From: Streptomyces sp. NBC_00523
GTDB lineage: Bacteria > Actinomycetota > Actinomycetes > Streptomycetales > Streptomycetaceae
Direction of reading: 5' to 3'
Length of the DNA: 64,000 nt
Assembly: GCF_036346615.1 (NCBI RefSeq)
Contig: NZ_CP107836.1
Location: 6,572,001 to 6,636,000 of the forward strand
Shown here: positions 1-7,004 of the stretch, piece by piece
Position numbering within the stretch: position 1 is the stretch's first letter
Layout: each line of letters starts with the position of its first letter
Translations under genes and position numbers: made by a program
The notes under the pieces: model-generated
Databases searched by the model: none
What the model saw: the letters and a program-made list of their open reading frames with translations, nothing else
What the model was told of the DNA's origin: nothing

Positions 1-833
1 GCAGCCCGCGCCTGCTCTCCCGGCTGCTGCCGCCGCGCGGCTACTCACCCGACTTCCTCACACCGACGACCGGCGACCGGGGCTCCCTCCAGGCATCCGT
101 CGACGTCCTGCTGAGCACCCCGCGCCCACGGCTCCGGGCCGAACTGGCCCGGCTCGCCGCCCCCGCACGGCTGCCGGGCTGGCTCGGGGAGCTGGCCGGC
201 GGCGACGCGGAAGCCCTGCGCGAACTGGGCGGAGCCCTGCGTACGTACCAGAGGGAAGCGCTCGCACCGCACTGGCGCCGGGTGCACGCCGACATCGACG
301 CCGACCGCGCCCTGCGGCTGCGCAGCCTCCTCGAAGGCGGCACCGAAGGGCTGCTCGCCGGACTCGGGCCGCAGTTCCGCTGGCGGGCGCCCGTCCTCGA
401 AGTGGCCTACCCCGTCGACCAGGACCTGCGGCTGCGCGGCCGGGGCCTCGTCCTCCAGCCGTCGTTCTTCTGCTGGCCCACCCCCGCCACCCTGGCCGAC
501 GGCGAGCTGCCCCCCGTGCTGGTCTACCCCATCCACCACACCCCCGACTGGTGCGTCCCCGCCCGGGGCGCCCGCCCGGCGCCCGGATCCGGCCCCCTCG
601 GACCGCTCCTCGGCCACACCCGCGCCGGTGTCCTGCGCGCCACCCGCACCGGCTGCTCCACCCTGGAGGCGGCCCGGCTCCTCGGCGTGACCCACCCCGC
701 CGTCAGCCAGCACCTGAACGTGCTGCGGAAGGCGGGCCTCGTCACCACCGTGCGCCGGGGCGGACGCTCCTTCCACGTCGCGACCGCCGAGGGGCGCGCC
801 CTGCTGGCCGCCGAGGACCCGGCCCCGGCGTGA
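1..833 (+). CDS. ArsR-type winged-helix regulator, 5' end missing
   Basis: The reading frame is open from base 3 of the window and stops at TGA 831-833, so the N-terminus lies outside. The visible part is about 276 residues. The last 60 or so residues form a winged helix: a helix around LEAARLLGVTHPAVSQHLNVLRKAGLV, whose recognition helix is PAVSQHLNVLRKAG, followed by a wing (VRRGGRSFHVATAEG). This is the layout of long Streptomyces ArsR-family proteins with a large N-terminal domain of unknown role. No metal-binding cysteine pair is visible, so metal sensing is not supported. The sensed signal and target genes are unknown. Confidence 0.85.
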   Translation, partial: SPRLLSRLLPPRGYSPDFLTPTTGDRGSLQASVDVLLSTPRPRLRAELARLAAPARLPGWLGELAGGDAEALRELGGALRTYQREALAPHWRRVHADIDADRALRLRSLLEGGTEGLLAGLGPQFRWRAPVLEVAYPVDQDLRLRGRGLVLQPSFFCWPTPATLADGELPPVLVYPIHHTPDWCVPARGARPAPGSGPLGPLLGHTRAGVLRATRTGCSTLEAARLLGVTHPAVSQHLNVLRKAGLVTTVRRGGRSFHVATAEGRALLAAEDPAPA

Positions 834-986
834 CAGCACGTCACCTGCGCGTGTAAGCACCAGCTTCCGTTCCTTGCGGGCCCCGCGGCGGCGGGACCAC
901 CCTGGGGGCCTGAATCGCACGGCCGCGCACACACCCGCGCGGCCGTTTCGCACCCAAGGCCCGTCCCCCCACCCTCAGGAGCCTTC

Positions 987-1700
987 ATGCGCAGGAGACT
1001 CGTGTCCGCCGCCGTCGCCGCGGTCGCCCTCGGAGTCCTCGTCCAGCCCGGCACCGCCTTCGCCTCGGCGGACCCGCACCTCGCCCCCGCCGCCGTCGCC
1101 GCCCACGGCTCGTCGGCCGGAACCGCCGTCGTCAGCGGGCACAACCAGCCCGGCACCCGGATCACCGTGGACGCCGGAAGCACCGCCACCGCGCACTGGC
1201 TGGACGTCGACTACCAGGTCCAGGAGACCGGTTACTGGTGCGGTCCCGCCGCCACCCGCATCGCGCTCTCCGCCCGCATCTCCCCGCCGAGCCAGTCCGA
1301 CCTGGCCTGGCAGCTCGGCACCACCGTGAACGGCACCGACCACATATCCCAGGTCACCGGGGTGCTCAACGCCAACCTCGGCGGCGGCTGGTACGAGACC
1401 AAGGAGATGCCCAACGACCCGCCCACCCAGGCCCAGCGCGACCTGCTCTGGTACGACGTCGTCTTCGACATCGACCGCAACTACCCGCTGGTCACCAACA
1501 TCGTGGCCCCGCCCGGAAACCAGCCGCCCGGCTACCCGTCGAACCAGACGATCTACCACTACTTCACGGTCATCGGCTACGACGACGCCGACCGCACCGT
1601 CCTCATCGCCGACCCCGCCTCCTTCGGCGGCAACCAGATCTACTGGCTCTCCTTCGACCAGCTCGCCACCCTGATCCCGCCGAAGGGCTACTCCGCATGA
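987..1700 (+). CDS. exported C39-like cysteine peptidase
   Basis: The 237-residue product starts at ATG 987 behind a clear AGGAG site. It has a Sec-type signal peptide (RRR, hydrophobic stretch, cut near AFA-SA at 27). The mature domain shows the papain-like C39 layout: catalytic Cys85 in GYWCGPAAT, His191 in YHYFTVIGYD and Asp209 in IADPAS. In this family the enzyme cuts peptide bonds, often at double-glycine sites, but here it is secreted alone and not fused to a transporter. Its stop overlaps the next start (ATGA at 1697-1700), so it is translationally coupled to the esterase. The substrate is unknown. Confidence 0.85.
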   Translation: MRRRLVSAAVAAVALGVLVQPGTAFASADPHLAPAAVAAHGSSAGTAVVSGHNQPGTRITVDAGSTATAHWLDVDYQVQETGYWCGPAATRIALSARISPPSQSDLAWQLGTTVNGTDHISQVTGVLNANLGGGWYETKEMPNDPPTQAQRDLLWYDVVFDIDRNYPLVTNIVAPPGNQPPGYPSNQTIYHYFTVIGYDDADRTVLIADPASFGGNQIYWLSFDQLATLIPPKGYSA

Positions 1701-2695
1701 GCGCCCGCGCGAACGACCGCCCCAGCCGCAGGAACGTCCTCAGGGCGGCCGGCGGACTCTCCGCCGCGACGGCTCTGGGCGCCGCCGGTCTCCTGGCCTC
1801 CGCCCCACCGGCCGCCGCGGCCGGGGACGGATTCGGCCTGCGCATCGTGGACCGGAACGAGAGCGACCCGCGCATGCGGTACTACCGCTTCGCGACGGAC
1901 GCCATCGGCTGGAACCCGGGCGTCAACGTCCTGCTCCCCGACGGCTATCACACGAGCGGCCGGGCCTACCCCGTGCTCTACCTGTTCCACGGCGGCGGCA
2001 CCGACCAGGACTTCATCACCTTCGACCGCATGGGCATCCGCGCCTGGACCGCCGGGAAGCCGCTCATCGTCGTGATGCCCGACGGCGGACACGCCGGCTG
2101 GTACTCCAACCCGGTCAGCTCCAACACCGGCCCGCGCAACTGGGAGACCTTCCACATCGCCCAGCTCCTCCCGTGGATTGACGCCAACTTCCGTACGTAC
2201 GCCGAATACAACGGGCGGGCCGTCTCCGGGTTCTCCATGGGCGGGTTCGGCGCGCTCAAGTACGCCGCCAAGTACTACGGGCACTTCGCGTCCGTGAGCG
2301 CCCACTCCGGCCCGGCCAGCCTGCGCCGCGACGCGGGGCTCGTCACGCACTGGGCCAACGTCTCCTCCGCCGCGCTCGACCTGGCGGGCGGCTCGGTCTA
2401 CGGGGTGCCGCTCTGGGACGAGGCCCGGGTCAGCGCCGACAACCCGGTCCAGCGCATCGAGAGCTACCGCAACAAGCGCGTCTTCCTGGTCGCGGGCACC
2501 AGCCCCGACCCGGTCAACTGGTTCGACCAGATCAACGAGAACCAAGTGCTGGCCGGACAGCGCGAGTTCCGCTCGCTGCTCGGCAAGGCCGGGATTCCGC
2601 ACGAGTGGCACGAGGAACCGGGCGGCCACTTCGTCCGCCCCGCCCTCTTCCGGAGCGACCTCGACGGAATCATCGCCCGGCTCCGCAAGGCTTAG
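1697..2695 (+). CDS. exported esterase of the antigen-85/esterase-D-like alpha/beta hydrolase family
   Basis: ATG 1697 overlaps the stop of the peptidase gene. The 332-residue product begins with a twin-arginine signal (SRRNVLRAAGG) and an Ala-rich h-region ending near residue 42. The rest is an alpha/beta hydrolase: an LFHGGGTDQDF oxyanion region near 97, nucleophile elbow GFSMGG with Ser180, and a C-terminal catalytic His in GGHFV near 313. Family members hydrolyse acyl or feruloyl esters or transfer mycolyl groups; the true substrate cannot be read here. It forms a two-gene operon with the C39-like peptidase and is followed by a strong terminator. Confidence 0.88.
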   Translation: MSARANDRPSRRNVLRAAGGLSAATALGAAGLLASAPPAAAAGDGFGLRIVDRNESDPRMRYYRFATDAIGWNPGVNVLLPDGYHTSGRAYPVLYLFHGGGTDQDFITFDRMGIRAWTAGKPLIVVMPDGGHAGWYSNPVSSNTGPRNWETFHIAQLLPWIDANFRTYAEYNGRAVSGFSMGGFGALKYAAKYYGHFASVSAHSGPASLRRDAGLVTHWANVSSAALDLAGGSVYGVPLWDEARVSADNPVQRIESYRNKRVFLVAGTSPDPVNWFDQINENQVLAGQREFRSLLGKAGIPHEWHEEPGGHFVRPALFRSDLDGIIARLRKA

Positions 2696-2716
2696 CACCT
2701 CCGCGCCCCGGCACAC

Positions 2717-2746
2717 GAGCCCCCTCGGCCCACGCCGAGGGGGCTC
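2717..2746 (+). terminator. intrinsic terminator-like hairpin after the esterase
   Basis: A perfect 12-bp stem (GAGCCCCCTCGG at 2717-2728 with its complement at 2735-2746) encloses a 6-base loop, 21 bases after the stop codon. There is no long T tract, which is usual in Streptomyces. Confidence 0.8.
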
Positions 2747-2837
2747 ACTCGCGTACGGGAACGGCGACCGCCCCGGAAACCGGCCCGCAGGAATCGGTCG
2801 CCCGTGCGAGCGCTCATACCAGAGCGGGACGGATGGC

Positions 2838-2963
2838 GGGCAAGTTCCACAACTGCCCATCACGCCCGCACTTCTGGCGACTACCGTGTGTGCCCGGTGA
2901 TCAACGGTGGGCTCATATTCTCCGGGCCTGCCCGGCCGATGACCCGAGAATGCCCGACCACCG
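2838..2963 (+). promoter_or_regulatory. two imperfect inverted repeats upstream of the conservon
   Basis: The 271-base gap before cvnA contains no gene. It holds two structured elements. The first pairs GGGCA(A)GTT at 2838-2846 with AACTGCCC at 2851-2858. The second is a long interrupted stem: CGGTGG 2905-2910 with CCACCG 2958-2963, ATTCTC 2917-2922 with GAGAAT 2946-2951, and GGG 2924-2926 with CCC 2943-2945. They could be operator sites or a leader RNA fold; the sequence alone does not decide which. Confidence 0.35.
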
Positions 2964-3017
2964 TAGGCGCCACCACATGAACGCAGATGCCTGGGGCCCC
3001 ACGTACCGAGGACGCTG

Positions 3018-4892
3018 ATGTCTCAACTTCGCGCACCCGACGCGCGACCGGACCGACGAGAGGGCGGGCGGCACGGCCGACCGGGCGCCCGTTCCCACTC
3101 GGCCGCGGCCAGACCACGTGCCGCCCGCCCGACCCCCGAGGCGCGCATACGCCCTCAACTTCTGCGCACCGCCGTGCTGCCGGCTCTCGCCGTCGCCCTC
3201 GCGGGCGCAGCGGCCGTCATCTTCACCGCCCGCGCGGGCCACGCACGGCCGTCCGCGGAGCTCTGGATCGCCCTCGGCTCGGCGGCCGCCCTCGCGCTCG
3301 CCGCGATCCTCGCCGCCTTCCTGGCCGCCAACCGGGCCGCCACCACGGTCTTCGGCCGCTGCCTCGCGCTGCGCCGGACCAGCGCCCAGAGCCAGGCCGA
3401 CCTGCAACGCGTCGTGGAACAGCTGCGCAGCGGCGAGCCCGTGAACGCCCGGCGCGCCCCGCAGAACCAGCCGCCCGGCGGCGACCCCTTCGAGCTGCTG
3501 GCCCAGGAGCTGGGCCGCCAGCAGGAGGCCGCCGTCGCCGCCGTCGTCGAGGCCTCCCGCCTCTCCGAGCCCAGCGGCGAGGACCAGAAGGTCGAGGTCT
3601 TCGTCAACCTCGCCCGCCGCCTCCAGTCGCTCGTGCACCGCGAGATCCAGCTGCTGGACGAGCTGGAGCACGAGGTCGAGGACCCGGACCTGCTCAAGGG
3701 CCTCTTCCACGTCGACCACCTCGCCACCCGCATCCGCCGCCACGCCGAGAACCTCGCCGTGCTCGGCGGCGCCGTCTCCCGCCGCCAGTGGAGCAACCCG
3801 GTCACCATGACCGAGGTGCTGCGCTCGGCGATCGCCGAGGTCGAGCAGTACCCCCGGGTCAAGCTCGTCCCCCCGATCGACGGCACCCTGCGCGGACACG
3901 CCGTGGCCGACGTCATCCACCTCCTCGCCGAACTCGTGGAGAACGCCACGGTGTTCTCCGCCCCGCACACCCAGGTCCTGCTGCGCGCCCAGCGCGTCAC
4001 CGCCGGGCTCGCCCTGGAGGTCGAGGACCGCGGGCTCGGCATGCCGGGCGACGAGCAGAAGCGGATGAACGCCCTGCTCACCGACCCCGACCAGGTCAAC
4101 GTCGCCCGCCTGCTCCAGGACGGCCGCATCGGCCTCTTCGTGGTCGCCTCGCTGGCCCGGCGGCACGGCATCGCCGTACGTCTCCAGAGCAACATCTACG
4201 GAGGCACCCAGGCCGTCCTGGTCCTCCCGCAGACCCTGCTCGGCGCCGACGAGGACGCCCCCGCCATGGCCGGTGAAGCGCCCGTCCCGCCCACCGGGCC
4301 CGTGCACCGCCCGCCGCCCCTGGAGGAGCGCCCGGCACCCCGCGATCCGGCGCCCGCCCCCGAGCCGGAACGCCGGCCCTACGTCCCCAGCCAGCAGCCC
4401 AGCCCGCACCGGACCCCGGCCCAGCCGGGCCCGGCCCGCCAGGACGGGGTACCGCCCCTGCCGCTGCGCGCCGAGCGCGTGGACCGGCCCGCGGACGACG
4501 CCCCGCCCGCGGCCGCGTCCGGCGACGGGACCGCGCCGACGAGCACGGCCGACCGGCCCCTGCTGCCCAAGCGCGCCAACCAGGAGCACCTGGTCCCGCA
4601 GCTCAGGGAGGCTCCCGCGCCCCGGTCCGGAGACGAACCCGGCCTGCACGACCCCGGGCTCGTCGCCGCCTTCCGGCGCGGCATCGACCTCGCCGAGGCC
4701 CGGGCCGAGGCCGATGAGGAGCCCGCGCCCGAGGCCCCGGCCGGTGCCACGCACATGACGACGGCCGCCCAGCTGGGCGCACCGGCCCGGCCGCTCCCCG
4801 TCCGGGGCGCCGCCCGGCCCGCGCAACTGCACGGCGCCGGCGCCCACCCCGGCGAGCACGACCCACTCGCAGCGAACCCCATCAAGGAGTAG
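3018..4892 (+). CDS. cvnA: conservon sensor-like histidine-kinase ATPase CvnA
   Basis: The 624-residue membrane protein starts at ATG 3018 after a GAGG site. It has a basic N-terminus, two transmembrane stretches (about 48-73 and 83-107), a linker, and a GHKL ATPase domain with an N box (LLAELVENATVFS), a G1 box (DRGLGM) and a G2 box (GRIGLFVVASLARRHG). No H box for autophosphorylation is evident, as is typical of CvnA. The last 200 or so residues are Pro/Ala-rich and probably disordered. In known conservons this protein anchors a membrane complex with CvnB, C and D that behaves somewhat like a G-protein-coupled sensor. It is first in the operon. Confidence 0.93.
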   Translation: MSQLRAPDARPDRREGGRHGRPGARSHSAAARPRAARPTPEARIRPQLLRTAVLPALAVALAGAAAVIFTARAGHARPSAELWIALGSAAALALAAILAAFLAANRAATTVFGRCLALRRTSAQSQADLQRVVEQLRSGEPVNARRAPQNQPPGGDPFELLAQELGRQQEAAVAAVVEASRLSEPSGEDQKVEVFVNLARRLQSLVHREIQLLDELEHEVEDPDLLKGLFHVDHLATRIRRHAENLAVLGGAVSRRQWSNPVTMTEVLRSAIAEVEQYPRVKLVPPIDGTLRGHAVADVIHLLAELVENATVFSAPHTQVLLRAQRVTAGLALEVEDRGLGMPGDEQKRMNALLTDPDQVNVARLLQDGRIGLFVVASLARRHGIAVRLQSNIYGGTQAVLVLPQTLLGADEDAPAMAGEAPVPPTGPVHRPPPLEERPAPRDPAPAPEPERRPYVPSQQPSPHRTPAQPGPARQDGVPPLPLRAERVDRPADDAPPAAASGDGTAPTSTADRPLLPKRANQEHLVPQLREAPAPRSGDEPGLHDPGLVAAFRRGIDLAEARAEADEEPAPEAPAGATHMTTAAQLGAPARPLPVRGAARPAQLHGAGAHPGEHDPLAANPIKE

Positions 4893-4899
4893 ATGCCCC

Positions 4900-5334
4900 A
4901 TGGCGACCGATATGCCGTCCGGTCAGGTCTCGGACCTCGACTGGCTGCTGAGCGGCCTCGTCCAGCGCGTGCCGTACACCCGCAGCGCGGTCCTGCTCTC
5001 CGCCGACGGGCTGGTGAAGTCCCTCCACGGCATGGACGCCGACAGCGCCGACCACATGGCTGCGCTGGCGGCCGGCCTCTACTCCCTCGGCCGCAGCGCC
5101 GGGGCGAGGTTCGGGGACAACGGCGAGGTCCGGCAGGTGGTCGTGGAGCTCGACTCGACGCTCCTCTTCGTCGCCACCGCCGGCTCCGGCACCTGTCTGG
5201 CCGTCCTCGCCGGCCGCAACGCCGACGCCGCCGTGCTCGGCTACGAGATGACCATGCTGGTGAAGAGCGTGCGGCCCTATCTGATGACCCCGGTGAGACA
5301 GACGGCCGGGACACCGGGCACCGCGGGGCTGTGA
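4900..5334 (+). CDS. cvnB: roadblock/LC7 domain protein CvnB
   Basis: The product has 144 residues and starts 7 bases after the cvnA stop, with GGAG about 12 bases upstream. It is a single roadblock/LC7 domain (DLDWLLSGLVQRVPYTRSAVLLSADG, then VVELDSTLLFVATAGSGTCLAVLA). In bacteria such proteins regulate small Ras-like GTPases, here most likely CvnD encoded two genes downstream. The stop codon overlaps a GTG that can start cvnC (GTGA at 5331-5334), so the two are probably translationally coupled. Position and size match the second gene of a conservon. Confidence 0.93.
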   Translation: MATDMPSGQVSDLDWLLSGLVQRVPYTRSAVLLSADGLVKSLHGMDADSADHMAALAAGLYSLGRSAGARFGDNGEVRQVVVELDSTLLFVATAGSGTCLAVLAGRNADAAVLGYEMTMLVKSVRPYLMTPVRQTAGTPGTAGL

Positions 5335-5708
5335 CCATGGCGGTCACCCAGGACGGGCCGCTGCTCGACGACGCGGCGGGCCGCCTCATCCGCCCCTACA
5401 CGGTGAGCAACGGCCGTACCCGTCCCACGGCCGTGCTCGACCTGCTGTCCCTGGTGATGGCCACCGGAAGCGTCCCGCAGACCCACCTCGGCCCCGAGCA
5501 CTCGGTGGCCCTGGGACTCTGCGAGGGCCCCACCTCGGTGGCCGAGATCGCCGCCCACTTGAGACTGCCCGCGGTCGTCACCAAGGTCCTCCTCTCGGAC
5601 CTGGTCGACTGCGGCGCCGTCACCGCCCACGCGCCCGCCTTCCAAGACATGCCCACCGACCGACATCTGCTGGAGGCAGTGCTCGATGGCTTACGACGAC
5701 AGCTCTGA
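5331..5708 (+). CDS. cvnC: DUF742 protein CvnC, with a TTA codon near its end
   Basis: About 125 residues if the GTG at 5331 is used; ATG 5337, two codons later, is an alternative. The fold is DUF742, a winged-helix-like domain (RLIRPYTVSNGRTRP, LCEGPTSVAEIAAHLRLP, VVTKVLLSDLVDCGAV) found as the third conservon component. Its last codons overlap the start of cvnD by 23 bases. Within that overlap lies an in-frame TTA leucine codon at 5691-5693, four codons before the stop. TTA is read only by the bldA tRNA in Streptomyces, so completion of CvnC may be developmentally limited. Confidence 0.92.
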   Translation: MTMAVTQDGPLLDDAAGRLIRPYTVSNGRTRPTAVLDLLSLVMATGSVPQTHLGPEHSVALGLCEGPTSVAEIAAHLRLPAVVTKVLLSDLVDCGAVTAHAPAFQDMPTDRHLLEAVLDGLRRQL

Positions 5709-6420
5709 CGGCTACGGCTACCCGGACGGCGCCGGCTATGGCTACGGCTACGCGGACGACGGCTCCGGCGGCGGGTACGGGCAGGACACCGCCACCGCCG
5801 AGTACGCCGCCCCGCAGGCCGCGCCCGAGGGCTTCCCCGTCGCGTTGAAGGTGCTGGTCGCCGGTGGATTCGGCGTCGGCAAGACCACGTTCGTCGGCGC
5901 CGTCAGCGAGATCGCGCCGCTCAGCACGGAGGAGCTGCTGACCCAGGCGAGCGCCGCGACCGACAGCCTGGAGGGCGTCGAGTCGAAGACCTCCACCACC
6001 GTGGCGATGGACTTCGGCCGCATCACGCTGGACGACCAGCACGTGCTGTACCTGTTCGGCACACCGGGCCAGGAACGCTTCTGGTTCATGTGGGACGAGC
6101 TCTCGCAGGGCGCGCTGGGGGCGGTCGTGATTGCGGACACCCGCAGGCTGGAGGAGTGCTTCGCCGCCGTCGACTTCTTCGAGCGGCGCGGCATCGGATT
6201 CGTCGTCGCCGTCAACGAGTTCGACGGCGCCTACCGCTACGGCCCCGAGGAGGTCCGTGCCGCGCTCGACCTGTCGCCGGAGGTGCCGGTCGTGCTGTGC
6301 GACGCCCGCATGGCCAGCTCCGGCACCGGCACACTGGTGACGCTGGTCCAGCACCTCATCAACGCCACCGACGACGCCGTGCCGCTCCCCGGGCACGCCG
6401 GATTCGGGGCCCGGCCGTGA
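5686..6420 (+). CDS. cvnD: conservon small GTPase CvnD with Gly/Tyr-rich N-terminus
   Basis: The 244-residue product starts at ATG 5686 inside cvnC. Residues 1-45 are low complexity, rich in Gly, Tyr and Asp (YGYPDGAGYGYGY). The Ras-like domain follows: P-loop GGFGVGKTT at 60-68, a switch region around SKTSTTVAMDFG, the G3 motif GTPGQERF, and NEFD where classical GTPases have NKxD. It should bind and hydrolyse GTP and is the signalling output of the conservon complex at the membrane. The N-terminal extension is longer and more repetitive than I expect for CvnD. The next gene starts at an overlapping GTGA. Confidence 0.93.
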   Translation: MAYDDSSDGYGYPDGAGYGYGYADDGSGGGYGQDTATAEYAAPQAAPEGFPVALKVLVAGGFGVGKTTFVGAVSEIAPLSTEELLTQASAATDSLEGVESKTSTTVAMDFGRITLDDQHVLYLFGTPGQERFWFMWDELSQGALGAVVIADTRRLEECFAAVDFFERRGIGFVVAVNEFDGAYRYGPEEVRAALDLSPEVPVVLCDARMASSGTGTLVTLVQHLINATDDAVPLPGHAGFGARP

Positions 6421-7004
6421 TCCCGCGCGCCGCCGGGCGGCTGCTGCTCACCCCCGTCGACGGTGAGGCGCCCGCCCGTACGCGGCGGCTGCGGAGCCTG
6501 GGACTCGGGGAGCGGGACGACGCCTCGTTCGACAACTTCGACGCCTTCGCCGACAGGGTGGCCGAAGTGACGGACGTGCCGTTCTCGATGGTCAACTTCA
6601 TCGACGGGAACCGCCAGTTCTACGCCGGACTGCACACCCCCGCCGGGACCCGCAGGGGCTCGGACCTGGGGGCCACCGCGGCGGGCAGCGGCCGCAACGG
6701 CCGGTACGTGGCCCTCGACCACGGCTACTGCCCGCACGTGGTTGTCCGGCGCAAGGCGCTCGTCCTGGAGGACGTCTGCGACTACCCCCGCTTCGCGGGC
6801 AACCCGGTCGTGGACGACATAGGCATCCGCTCCTACCTGGGGGCGCCGCTCATCGACCGCACCGGGATCGCCCTGGGCGCCGTCTGCGCCGTGGACACCG
6901 TGCCCCGCCCCTGGGGAAGGGCGGGGCTCGACACCATCAAGTCCCTGGCGCTGGAACTCGTAGGCCATCTCGACCGCAGGGAGGACCACAGCCCCCGCTT
7001 CTGA
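6417..7004 (+). CDS. GAF-domain protein, fifth gene of the conservon operon
   Basis: GTG 6417 overlaps the cvnD stop (GTGA). The 195-residue product is nearly all one GAF domain: VPFSMVNFIDGNRQFYAGL, then DHGYCPHVVVRRKALVLEDV, then YLGAPLIDRTGIALGAVCAVD. GAF domains bind small ligands or mediate partner contacts. There is no output domain, so it probably acts through the neighbouring CvnA-D proteins. Cys residues occur in the GYCPH and GAVCAVD segments, common positions in this GAF subgroup. The stop abuts the stop of the convergent DUF2264 gene with no bases between. Confidence 0.88.
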   Translation: MIPRAAGRLLLTPVDGEAPARTRRLRSLGLGERDDASFDNFDAFADRVAEVTDVPFSMVNFIDGNRQFYAGLHTPAGTRRGSDLGATAAGSGRNGRYVALDHGYCPHVVVRRKALVLEDVCDYPRFAGNPVVDDIGIRSYLGAPLIDRTGIALGAVCAVDTVPRPWGRAGLDTIKSLALELVGHLDRREDHSPRF

